Origin: Nocardiopsis sp. CNT312
Lineage (GTDB): Bacteria > Actinomycetota > Actinomycetes > Streptosporangiales > Streptosporangiaceae
Length of the DNA stretch: 64,000 nt
Reading direction: 5' to 3'
Assembly: GCF_000515115.1 (NCBI RefSeq)
Contig: NZ_AZXF01000018.1
Span: 62,204 to 126,203, forward strand
Position 1 is the stretch's first letter; each line of letters opens with the position of its first letter. Below are positions 1 through 15,500 of this stretch, one piece after another. The translations under genes were made by a program, and so were the position numbers. The notes below the pieces were generated by a model. The model saw only the letters and a program-made list of their open reading frames with translations. It did no database searches and was not told the DNA's origin.

Positions 1-133
1 GGAGCGCGGCGGCGGAGGCGACCCTGCCCCGGACGGGTTCCAGCAGTACCGACAGGGGTGAGGGTGAGCGCTTCCCCGCGGGTGTGTCCGCCTGGGGGGT
101 CTTCCCGGTGGTGGAGGCGGTGTCCTGGGTCAT
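1..133 (-). CDS. ABC transporter subunit, N-terminal fragment (runs off window)
   Basis: An ATG at 133 overlaps the TGA of the upstream methyltransferase gene (ATGA), and the frame stays open to the window edge, giving 44 residues. After a Thr/Ser/Pro-rich leader the sequence reads LLEPVRGRVASAAAL, which resembles the start of the membrane domain of fused permease-ATPase transporters of the siderophore class (YbtP/YbtQ, IrtA/IrtB). Being last in the visible NRPS operon, a role in export or import of the metallophore is the natural reading. Only the N-terminus is visible, so the ABC assignment rests on this short motif and on context. Confidence 0.55.
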   Translation of the reverse strand, partial: MTQDTASTTGKTPQADTPAGKRSPSPLSVLLEPVRGRVASAAAL

Positions 134-864
134 GTGGTCAGCACCCCGATCTCCGGGGTGGCCTCGCGCCCAGTCTGGACGAGGCGTTTGACGGTCAGCC
201 CGGACTCCTCAGCCAGGCGCTCCACGCCGAAGGTCTCCCAGTCGTACTCGTCGGCGACGGTGCGTACCCGCTCCCCGTCGCGGAAGACGCGCCATTCGGT
301 GCGCCAGCGCATGACGCCCTCCCCTGCCGGTTCACCGGAGATCCACCACTCGTAGACCTGGGTTCCGACGGTCTCCCGGCACATGCGCACGAAGGGGATG
401 GAGCGGGGGGTGTCCACCCCCATCAGCTCGACGACGATCGGCCCCCCTTCGGGGAGGCGGTCGGCTAGGCGCTTCCACAGGGCAACCCGCTCGGGCCGGG
501 GGATGTGTCCGGCCACGCCGAAGATGACCACGGCGGACAGGCTGTCGGGCAGGGGGAGCTCCTGGGCGGGTTCGGGCAGGACGGTGACCCGTTCGCGCAG
601 CCTCGGGTCGGAGAAGACCCGGCTGGTCAGGACGGCGCGCATGACCGGTGAGGGCTCAGCCGAGATGATGCGCGCCGAGGGCAGGATCTCGGCGATGGTC
701 GTGGTCACCAGGCCGCTGCCCGCGCCGATGTCGAGGACCGGTCCGTGGCCGGTGTCCAGACCGGTCAGGGCCGCGCGCAGGGCGGGGGCGCTGGAGACCA
801 GGTGGCGGTGGCCGACGAGGTCGAAGAACTCGGCGGCCGGGGAGTAGTAGTCGGTGGCCGGCAA
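130..864 (-). CDS. class I SAM-dependent methyltransferase of the NRPS operon
   Basis: The protein has about 244 residues with a Rossmann methyltransferase core: motif I VLDIGAGSG near residue 45, then an acidic SAM-ribose position (SAEPS). I chose the TTG at 864 because a GGAGG lies 6 nt upstream and because the long upstream extension of this frame overlaps the thioesterase gene. It follows that gene by 35 nt and overlaps the next by 4. It is clearly paralogous to the methyltransferase at 17937-18677 (shared DIGAG/DAGAG block, ILPSARI/VLPEARI, EPS, and a tryptophan-rich C-terminal half). Probably it methylates the metallophore or an intermediate; the target atom cannot be read from sequence. 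Confidence 0.82.
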   Translation of the reverse strand: MPATDYYSPAAEFFDLVGHRHLVSSAPALRAALTGLDTGHGPVLDIGAGSGLVTTTIAEILPSARIISAEPSPVMRAVLTSRVFSDPRLRERVTVLPEPAQELPLPDSLSAVVIFGVAGHIPRPERVALWKRLADRLPEGGPIVVELMGVDTPRSIPFVRMCRETVGTQVYEWWISGEPAGEGVMRWRTEWRVFRDGERVRTVADEYDWETFGVERLAEESGLTVKRLVQTGREATPEIGVLTT

Positions 865-899
865 GGATGTCCTCCAGGGTTGGCGGAAGGGAAGGCCGT

Positions 900-1682
900 T
901 CAGGGGGTGCTGGGCCACGGTGAGGCCGCGGTGACCAGCGACGGGTCCAGGCGGCGCAGCAGCGCGGCCAGGACCTCCCGTCTTCGCGGTGCGAGGTAGA
1001 AGTGGTCGCCCGGGAACACCTGCACGTCGACGCGCGCGGTCGTGGTGGCCGACCACCGTTCGGCGTTGGAGGTGTCGATCTCGGGGTCGGCATCGCCCAG
1101 GAACACGCTCACCGGGCAGTCCAGGGGCGGGCCCGGGAAGGGGCGGTAGCGCTCGATGAGCCGGTAGTCGTTGCGGATGTAGCCCAGGACGGCCTCACGC
1201 AGTCCGGGGTCGGCCAGGACCTCCGCCTCGGTCCCGCCCAGGCGCAGGAGTTCGGCCACGAGTGCCTCGTCGTCGCACTCGTGGACCCTGCCCGGAGGGG
1301 CGTCGGCCGGGGCCCTGCGGCCCGAGGCGAAGAGGCGTTCGGGTTCGGGGGCGCCGCCGTCGCGCAGTGCGCGGGCCAGCTCGTAGGCCACCGCCGATCC
1401 CATGCTGTGGCCGAACAGCGCGTAGGGGCGGTCCAGCAGGGGGGCGAGTTCCCCTGCGACGGCGGAGACGGCCGCGGACATGTCGTCGACCATGGGGGCA
1501 CCGAAGCGGTCCTCCCGCCCCGGGTACTGGACGCACACCAGGTCCACGCCGTCGGGCAGCAGTGGGGCCCAGGCGCGGTAGGAACTCGCGCCGCCTCCGG
1601 CGTGGGGCAGGCAGACCAGGCGGATTCCGGCGCCGGGCCGGGGGCGGGGCCGGCGGAGCCAGGAGGTGGGTGCGGCGGTCAC
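900..1682 (-). CDS. type II thioesterase
   Basis: An alpha/beta-hydrolase of about 260 residues in the GrsT/YbtT/PchC class: LVCLPHAGGGASSY near the N-terminus, the nucleophile elbow GHSMGS, and a late GDHFYL supplying the catalytic histidine. Such free-standing enzymes hydrolyse mis-primed or stalled acyl groups from NRPS carrier domains. The start is GTG at 1682, whose GTGA overlaps the stop of the reductase gene; the longer frame upstream lies inside that gene. Its place inside the NRPS operon supports an editing role. The integral TE of the large NRPS at 3921-9413 does the final release. Confidence 0.9.
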   Translation of the reverse strand: MTAAPTSWLRRPRPRPGAGIRLVCLPHAGGGASSYRAWAPLLPDGVDLVCVQYPGREDRFGAPMVDDMSAAVSAVAGELAPLLDRPYALFGHSMGSAVAYELARALRDGGAPEPERLFASGRRAPADAPPGRVHECDDEALVAELLRLGGTEAEVLADPGLREAVLGYIRNDYRLIERYRPFPGPPLDCPVSVFLGDADPEIDTSNAERWSATTTARVDVQVFPGDHFYLAPRRREVLAALLRRLDPSLVTAASPWPSTP

Positions 1683-2797
1683 GGTGCTCCCGTCGTCGGG
1701 GTCGGGGACAGGTCGGCGGCCCGCCAGGGGGTGGGGACGGCGGGCCTGATGATCTCGGGTCGGCCGAGGCGGCCGGTGGCCTCGTGCCACAGTCGGCACA
1801 CGGAGAGGTCGAACTGGCCGCGCGGCAGCGGATCGGCGTCCGTGCGCACGTCATGGGCGAAATCGCGCAGTGCCCGGACCAGGGTCTGGGGCCACACCCG
1901 GGTGAGGACGTCCCGCTGCGAGGGGGGCAGGGTGCCCTCCAGCACGGTGACGGCCGGTTCGTCGAGGTGCCCGGTGCCGGGGCCGGTCGAGCGCAGGCGG
2001 TGGTGGGCGTCCCGGGGCGCGTGCATCCGCGGGTGCCACAGCACGGGACCGTGGGTGTCGGCCAGGTCCAGGACGCCGCCCTCCCCCGCCAGGGACAGCC
2101 GGTGCCACAGCAGGGCGTGGTTGTCCCCGTCGGAGGGGTCGATCTGGTTCTGGACCCGCAGCGTGACGGGGACGCCCGCCACGGTCGCCTGGAGCACCCG
2201 GTAGGGCTGGGGCATCACCGCCAGGCCAGCCGCCTCCGGGTCCGGCGGCAGGGGGTCAGTGAGCGCCCAGGGGCGCAGGCCGCCCAGAGCCCTGCCCAGG
2301 ATGTCCAGCAGCGGGTACAGCACCTGGAGCGCCGAGGTGGCGTCGACGGACAGGATCCTTCCCCTCTGGCGCATCTCCCGTGCCGCCTCCAGGAACCGTG
2401 CCACCGATCCGACGTGCCGGTAGAACGGGTTGAGGTGGTAGACGGCGCTCTCCGCCCGGGCCGTCCGCAGCAGGCCGGACAGTTCATCGTGGTGTACCGG
2501 GTGCTCCTGGAGGACGTGGACGCCGCGCAGGAGCAGGTCCCGGGCGATCTCGCCCCCCGGCCCGCCCGAGACCGCCGATCCGACGACGACGCAGGCGGCG
2601 TCCACCTCCGCGGGAAGCTGTTCGACGGAGGTGTAGAGGGGCAGGCCCTGTTCACGGGCGTAGGTGCGGGAGAAGTCCCCGCCGCGGGCCAGGACCCCGA
2701 CCGGGGTGAAGTCCTCCGGCAGCAGGCGCAGTGCGGCCATGTGGAAGCGTCCGAAGGCGGTGCCGCAGACGACGGTGCGCAGGGGCTCGGCGTTCAC
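1679..2797 (-). CDS. thiazolinyl imide reductase (PchG/Irp3 family)
   Basis: About 372 residues. The N-terminal NADP-binding Rossmann fold begins VVCGTAFGRFHMAAL, followed by a conserved QEHPVHHDE block typical of the Gfo/Idh/MocA-like reductases that reduce a thiazoline C=N bond to thiazolidine on the NRPS (PchG in pyochelin, Irp3/YbtU in yersiniabactin). The GTG start at 2797 overlaps the upstream stop by 4 nt and the stop at 1679 overlaps the thioesterase start by 4 nt, so it is translationally coupled on both sides. With an embedded methyltransferase in the last NRPS module, this suggests a pyochelin-like terminal N-methylthiazolidine. The family call is firm; which ring is reduced is inferred. 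Confidence 0.88.
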   Translation of the reverse strand: MNAEPLRTVVCGTAFGRFHMAALRLLPEDFTPVGVLARGGDFSRTYAREQGLPLYTSVEQLPAEVDAACVVVGSAVSGGPGGEIARDLLLRGVHVLQEHPVHHDELSGLLRTARAESAVYHLNPFYRHVGSVARFLEAAREMRQRGRILSVDATSALQVLYPLLDILGRALGGLRPWALTDPLPPDPEAAGLAVMPQPYRVLQATVAGVPVTLRVQNQIDPSDGDNHALLWHRLSLAGEGGVLDLADTHGPVLWHPRMHAPRDAHHRLRSTGPGTGHLDEPAVTVLEGTLPPSQRDVLTRVWPQTLVRALRDFAHDVRTDADPLPRGQFDLSVCRLWHEATGRLGRPEIIRPAVPTPWRAADLSPTPTTGAP

Positions 2798-3920
2798 AGG
2801 GCCCCCTCCTCGTGTGCGGACCCGGCGAAGGCGCCCTCGTATTCCCTGAGCGTTCCGGTGCCGGGGTCGGCGAACAGGGCGGTGACGGACCGTTCCGGGT
2901 CCAGCACGTCGGCCGCGTGGTGCACCCCGTGGGGGATCCGGCCCTCCAGGACCTCGTGCACGGTCCAGGCACCGACGTGGCCGGTGGTGCGGTAGCCGTC
3001 GGTGGTGCGCAGCACCAGGGTGCGCTCCCGGCCCCGCGTGTCGACCGTCTCCAGGACGAGGAGGTAGAAGGGTTCGCGTCCGGCCAGGTCGAGGTCGGCG
3101 GCACGGCGCAGTGCCGCGGCGGCCCCGGCGAGGTCGGCCACGGGGCGTCCGGCGAGCGAGGACAGCAGCGTGCGCGACCGCTCCCCGAGGTGGACGTTGA
3201 ACCACTCCGCCTCGCCCAGCGCCAGGTCGGCCGCGAGCCTGCGCACCTCCTCGGTGAGGAAGGGCTGGACGAACCCGGGGGCGGGGAAGTGCGGTGCGCG
3301 CACGGCGTCGGCGGCGCGCAGCGCCCGGGGGACGACCCGGCCCCCGCGCCAGGCGGCCAGCGGCGTGCCGAACACGGCGTCCTGGTCGGCCGCACCGGGC
3401 AGGGACAGCAGCAGGTCTCCGGCGGCGGCCTCGGTGCACCGTTCCAGACCGCCGGTGTGGGCGCGCAGCCGGGCCAGCCCGTGCCGGGCCGCGGACCGGC
3501 GGGGCAGCAGCGCGGACAGGCCTGGCAGCAGCCCCGCCGACACCACGGCGGTGCGCCCCTGGGTCAGGGGGTGGCCGGTCAGTGCGGCGCGTACGGGTTC
3601 GTCACCGGTCACGTCCACGTAGTCGGCTCCGGCGGCCAGTGCCGCGAGGGCGACCCGGTCCACGAGCGCGTAGGAGGGGCCCGCGCAGTTGAGCACCAGG
3701 TCGCACCCGCGGCAGAAGTCGGCCAGGGAGGAGTCGTCGTGGACGTCCACCCGCACGGTCTCCTCCCGTGCGCCCGACTCGCGGGCCAGGGCGCGGAGCG
3801 GCTCGGGGCGGCGTCCGCCGAGCCGCAGGCGTGCGTGGCCGAGGGTGCGCAGGAAGCGAACGGCGGGCGCACCGACCGCGCCCGAGGCCCCCACGACCCC
3901 GACCAGGGCGTCTGCACCGG

Positions 3921-3924
<4 letters not shown>
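2794..3924 (-). CDS. saccharopine dehydrogenase-like NAD(P)-binding protein
   Basis: A 376-residue protein with an N-terminal dinucleotide-binding motif (VGVVGASGAVGAPAVRFL, residues about 8-25) and the block LVLNCAGPS...GADYVDVTGD that is typical of the saccharopine dehydrogenase/trans-acting enoyl-reductase family. It sits between the terminal NRPS and the thiazolinyl reductase with GTGA overlaps on both sides, so it is an integral operon member. It probably supplies a second redox step on an azoline or on the released product. I cannot name the substrate. GTG at 3924 is the first possible start and is coupled to the NRPS stop. Confidence 0.75.
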
Positions 3925-9413
<5,489 letters not shown>

Positions 9414-9472
9414 GTGTGTTCTCCTCGCAGGGCCCGGTGGCGGTCCCGGGCACGGGGTCGTATCGGGGTGGC

Positions 9473-9520
9473 GGGGTGTTGGGGTGTTGGGGTGTTGGGG
9501 TGTTGGGGTGTTGGGGTGTT
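9473..9520. repeat. six perfect tandem copies of an 8-bp unit between the two NRPS genes
   Basis: GGGGTGTT is repeated six times without error, with a partial GGG after it, filling nearly half of the 110-nt gap between the stop of the upstream NRPS (9524) and the start of the next (9413). In the operon transcript it reads AACACCCC x6, which is C-rich and G-free, while the plus strand has seven G-runs able to form a G-quadruplex. It could slip in copy number, act as a Rho-loading segment tuning expression of the second NRPS, or be neutral. No function is demonstrated by sequence. Confidence 0.9.
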
Positions 9521-9523
9521 GGG

Positions 9524-12500
9524 TCAGATGACGCCGGTGCTCATGTCCTCGTGTGAGGCGGCGCGGACCTGGTCGGCGAGCGCGGCGAGCGTGGGTACGG
9601 CCAGGAAGGACCGGGTGGAGATCTCCTCGGACATCTCCCGTCTGAGGACAGTGATCATGCGGATGGCCAGGAGGCTGCTGCCGCCGAGGGAGAAGAAGTT
9701 GGCCTCGCGGTCCGTGACGGACTCACCGAGCACCTCCTCCCACACGTGGGCGATCCGCTTCTCGACGCCGTCGGCGGGAGGTGCGCCCCGGTCGTGCGTC
9801 CGCCGCGCGGCCAGGCCCTCCAGTGCGGCCGTGTCGACCTTGCCGTTGGGGGTGAGCGGGAGATCCTCCACCGCGTGGACGGTTCCGGGAACCGCGTGGG
9901 CGGGAAGGCGTGAGGCGAGGTGTGCGGTGAGCTCGCCGAGCGAGGGTGTGCGGCCTTGACCGACCACGAAGGCCGCCAGCCTCTGGGACGCACGCTTGCC
10001 CACCGCCACCACCGCCGCCCGGCGTACCGCCGGGTGGTCGTGGAGCGCGGCTTCGACTTCTCCGAGTTCGAGCCGGTGGCCGCCGACCTTGACCTGGCGG
10101 TCGGTGCGGCCGAGGAACTCCAGCAGCCCTCCGGGGCGGTAGCGGCCCAGGTCGCCGGTGCGGTACCACCGTTCACCACCGACGGTGACGAACCGGGCGG
10201 CGGTCCGCTCGGGGTCTCCGCGGTAGCCGCGGGCCACCCCGGCCCCGCCGATCCAGAGCTCGCCCGGGACCCAGTCGGGGCAGTCCCTGCCGTACGGGTC
10301 CACGACCCGGTACCTCTGGTCGCGCAGCGGGGTGCCGTAGGGCACCGAGGGCCATCCGGGAGGGGCGTGTCCGCCGTCGAAGGCGTTGGACCAGATGGCC
10401 GCCTCGGTCGCTCCGCCCATGGCGACCAGGCGGGTGCGGTCCCCGTTGGCCGCACGCAGCCGCCGGGACAGGTCGGTGCCGACCCAGTCTCCGGAGACCA
10501 GGGCCAGGCGCAGGGAGCTCGGTGGTTCCTTGTCCTGCGCCGCCAGGAGCAGCATGTCCAGGAGCGCGGGCACGGTGTTCCACACCGTCACCCGGTGTTC
10601 GGCGCACAGTTCGAGCCAGCGGCGGGCGTCCCGGCGCTCCTCCTCCTGGGGGACCACGAGCGCGCCTCCCGCTCCGAGCAGTCCGAACACGTCGTAGACG
10701 GACAGGTCGAAGTCGAGCGAGGACAGGGCCAGGACCCGGTCGCGGGGTCCGACGCTGTGGCGCCCGTTGATGTCGTCGACCGTGTTCAGGGCCGCCCCGT
10801 GGCTGACCTCCACCCCCTTGGGCTCCCCGGTGGAACCGGAGGTGAAGATGATGTAGGCGGTCGCCTCGGCGGAGGTCGGCACGGGCGCGTCCAGGGGCGG
10901 GTACTCCACGAGGTCGGACACGTCGACGGAGCGGGGCGCGGCCTCGTCGGCCCCGATCGTCACGACGGTGTCCGCCGCCGCGTGGATCCGTCGGCGCCTC
11001 AGGGAGGGCTGTCCCGTGCCGACCGGAACGTAGGCGGCTCCGGCGGCGAGGGTCCCCAGTACCGCGCAGATCTGGTCGGCGCCCTTGGGCAGGTGGACCG
11101 CGACGGTGTCCCCGGGGCGGACACCGTGTTCGACGAGGCCGGCGGCGATACGCAGGGAGCGCTCCGCGAGCCGCCCGTGGGTGAGGACGCCCTCGGCCGT
11201 GATCAGTGCCGGGGTGTCGGCACGGCCGTCGGCCCCCGCGAAGAAGGCGTCGTGCAGCGCGCCCTCCGGCCGGGGTGCGGCGGTGTCGTTCACGGACGCG
11301 CGGACCCGTGTCTGGGCGGCGGGCAGCACGCCCGCCGCGAGGTCGGCCCACAGGCGCGCGCCGCCCCGGGCCAGGCCCCGCAGCAGGTCGAGGTAGGCGT
11401 TGAACATGGCGTCGAGGGCGCCGGGGCGGAACAGCTCCTCGACGGCGTCCCAGACGACGTCGAGTCCGCCTTCGTGTTCGAGGACCTGGTTGTCCAGGTG
11501 GACCTGCGGTGACTGGGACAGCCCGCGGACCCGGGCGGGGAACTCCGGCGACAGGTCCAGGGAGACGCCCTCGCCCACGCCGAGTGAGCTGGTGAAGACC
11601 ACCGGGATGCCCGCCTGCGCGGTGCCGTCTCGGCGTGTCAGTTCCCGCAGGACGTCCTCGGCGGACACCTCGCGGTGGTCGAGGTCCTCGCCCAAGCGGT
11701 GCTGGAGCGCGCGGGCGGCGGCCAGGGGATCCTCCCCCGGTTCCCGTTGGTAGGAGGTCAGGGACAGGGAGGTGAAGTCGCCCAGGACCCTACCGATGTG
11801 GGGGTGGACGTCGCCGCGGTTGAACAGGGTGAGGGTCACGCTGAGCCGGGTCTGTCCGCTCCACGCGCCGAGGATCTCCCCGTAGCAGGCCAGGAGCAGG
11901 GTCGAGGGGGTGATGCCCTCGGCACTGGCCACCGCTGCCAGGGCCCGCCACTCCTTCGGCGACAGGTGGTCGGAGCGGCGGACGAACCGGGGGGCGTCGA
12001 CCTCCGTGGGGTCCGCCGCCAGGGGGAGGGCCGGCGCGGGGGGCAGGTCCCGTACGCGCTCGCTCCAGTACTCCTCGGCCCGTGCGACCCGTTCCGGGTC
12101 GGGCCGTGTCTGGAGCAGGTAGTCGCGGAAGGTGATCTCCACCGGTTCCAGAGCGGCGTCCGGGTCGCGGTACAGCAGGTCCAGTTCGGTGTAGAGGGTC
12201 ATGATGCTCAGCGCGTCCAGGACCAGGTAGTCCAGACCGACCCCCAGGCGGACGCGTTCGGCGGCACCGTCGGTGTAGCGGACCGCGCGGACGTCGAACA
12301 GGGGCCAGCGCGCGGGGTCCAGGACCTGGTGGGACATGTCCGCGAAGAGGGCGTCCAGCGCCGCTCCGGGGTCGGCCGGGTCGGCCTCGGTGACGGGGAT
12401 GCGCACCGGCGGGACGTCGGGGAGGACGCGCTGGTCGCCGCTGTCGTCGAAGACGGCGCGGAGCATGTCGTGCCGGGCCACGAGGCGGTCCAGTGCCCGT

Positions 12501-15500
12501 TCCAGCCGCCGCAGGTCCACGTCGGCACCGTCGAACTCGGTGTAGTGGTAGGTGCCCACGTTGCCCAGGGTGAACTCCGGGTCGCGCCCTGTCAGATAGG
12601 CGCGTTGGACGCCGGTCGGGGGGAAGGGCTCGTACCGGGAGGCGGCGTCGTGTGTGAGGGTCCTCGCCCGTACGGCCTGGCCCTTCTCCGGCAGGGCCGC
12701 AGCGAAGTCGGACAGGCGGGGGTGAACGAACAGGTCGGCCACGCTCGCCCGCGCGTAGCCGCGCTCGCGCAGGGCGGCCACCAGCCGGGTGGCCAGCAGC
12801 GAGTCCCCGCCGAGGGCGAAGAAGGAGGAGGACCGGCCGACCCCGGGCACCCCCAGCAGGTCCGACCAGAGCCGGGCGACCTCGCTCTCGCGCTCGCCCT
12901 CAGGCGGGGCGTCGGCCTGGGGTGCGCCTGCGGCGCGGTCACTCAGCAGGCGGGTGAGGGCGCGGCGGTCAGGCTTGCCGTTGGGGGTGAGCGGGAGGCC
13001 TGGGACGGTGGCGAGCACCGCGGGGACCATGGACTCCGGCAGCAGGGTCCGCGCGTGCGCTGTGGCCGCTTCGACGAGTCCCTCGGTGTCGGCTCCGGCC
13101 GCCGGGGCGAGTGCGGCGGCCAGGACGGGCGAGGGTCCGGGGAGCACGACCGCCACGGCCGACGCCACGCCCGCGTGCGAGGCCAGTGCCGCCTCGACCT
13201 CCCCGCTCTCGACGCGGACGCCGTTGACCTTGACCTGGTGGTCGAGGCGGCCGAGGAACTCCAGGGAGCCGTCGGGGGTGTACCGGGCGCGGTCGCCGGT
13301 CCGGTACCAGCGGCGCCCGTCGGTGTGCACGAACCGGTCGGCGGTGGTCGAGGGCGCGCCCCGGTAGCCGTGGGCCAGGCCGGCTCCGCCCACCCACAGC
13401 TCGCCGGGGACCAGGTCGGGCCGGTCGCGCCCCTGGGGGTCCACGACCCGGCAGTGCACGCCGGGCAGCGGACGGCCCCAGGGGACGTGGTTCCACTCGG
13501 GGTCGGCCTCGTCCACGTCCAGGAGGGTGGAGTGGACGGCGGCCTCGGTCATGCCGCCCAGGGCCAGGAACCGGGAGCCGGGGGCCAGCGCCCGGAGCCT
13601 CCCGGGCAGGTCGGTGCCGATCCTGTCGCCGCCGAGCAGGACGGCCCGCAGAGGCGGCGGCGGGGCCAGGCCCGATTCGACGGCGGTCAGGAGCATGTCG
13701 AGCAGGGTCGGCACGCAGTTGAGGAGGGTCACCCCCGCCTGTGCGGCGGCCCGCGTCCACTCGGCGGCGTCGCGCCGGGTCTCCGACGGCGCGAGGAGGA
13801 CGGACGCGCCCACGGACAGGGGGGCGAAGAGGTCGAAGACCGACATGTCGAATTCGATCTCGGCCAGGGCCAGGGTGCGGTCGCGCGGTGCCGTCCCCAG
13901 AACGCCGTTGAGGACGTCGATGGTGTGGGCCGCGGCCCGGTGAGGTACCTCCACGCCCTTGGGAGCGCCGGTCGAGCCCGAGGTGAACAGCACGTAGGCG
14001 AGCGCGTCCGGCTCGGTCTCCCGCTGCGGGGCTGCCGGCCCCTCCAGTGCCCGGGCGAGGGCGAGGGGGGGCACTGGTGACCCCTCCAACACGGCCGGGT
14101 CGTCGGAGATCATCAGGTCGGGGGCGCCCCGCTCCAGGATCGCCGCGCGCCGGGCCGGGGGCTGGTGCGCGCCCACGGGCAGGTAGGAGCATCCCGCCGC
14201 CAGGATCCCCAGGAGCGCTGCGACCTGGTCGACGCCTCTGGGCAGGCACAGGGCGACGGTTCCCCCGAGGGGGACGCGGTGGGCGACGGCTCCGGCGATG
14301 CGCAGCGCCCGGTCGGCGAGGTCGCCGTAGGCCGTCGCGGACCCGTCGGGACCGAGCAGGGCGGGCGCTCCGGGGGTGGCGCGCGCGTGTTCGAAGAAGC
14401 GTGAATGGAGCGTGCGAGGCGCGGGGACGGGCAGGTCGACGGCCGCGGTGTCGCGGGAGCCGTCGCGCGCCGCCGGAATCTGCGGACGGAAGGGACGGCT
14501 CCACACGTCGGGGTCGTCGACGAGGGATTCGACGAGGCCGCGGTAGGCGTCGAAGGCCGCCCGCGCGGTGCCGGGTGCGAAGGCGTGCTCCCGCAGGTCC
14601 CAGTTGAGCAGGAGACCTCCGCCGAGTTCGGTCACCTGGGCGTCCAGCCACACCTGGGGCCCCTGGGAGATGATGTGGACGGGGGTTCCGAAGGTCCGCT
14701 GGACGCCGTCGGAGAACAGCGGGCCCAGGCCGATCGCGCTCGTGTAGACGACGGGGGAGGGCGTCATGGCGCCGCCGTTCAGACGGGCCAGGTCGCGCAG
14801 CACCTCCACCCCTCCGTAGGCGCCGTGGTCCACGGCCGCGTGCAGGTCCCCCTGAACGGTGCGGGCGCGGTCGGCGAAGGACACCGTGTCCGAGGTGTCG
14901 ACGGCGAGCAGCACCGATCCGCTGAAGTCGCCGATCATCCGGTCGACGTCGGGGTGCAGGGGCGCCCGGTCGAAGAGCGGCAGGTTGAGGGTGAAGGCCG
15001 GGGAGGCGCTCCACGCTCCGAGCACCTCGGCGAACGCGGTGGCCAGGGCCGCCGCGGGGGTCACTCCCGCGTCCCTGGCCCTCTGGGCCAGGGCCCGGGC
15101 GCGCTCCGGGGAGAGGTGGTGGTGCAGACGGGTGGACCTGGCCAGGGGCGATCCGGCCGGGGTGGGCCGGGAGGCGTCGATCACCGTCGGCAACTCGGGC
15201 GGCGGGGGCAGGTCGCGCAGGCGCTCGTGCCACCAGGTACGCGCCCGGTCGACCTCGCCGTCCCCCCTGGACCGGCGTTCGGCGAGGTAGGAGGCGAAGT
15301 CGTAGTCCTGGGTGGGGAGGTCGCCGCCCTCGTAGGCGGTACGCAGGTCGTCGAGCAGGACGCGCAGGCTCAGCGCGTCGGCCACGATCATGTCCAGGTC
15401 CACGTGCAGCCGGGTACGGCCTTCGGGGAGCAGCGACAGGGCGACGTCCAGGACGTGTCCCGAGGCCACGTCCAGACGCCGGTGCGTGTTCTCGTCTCTC

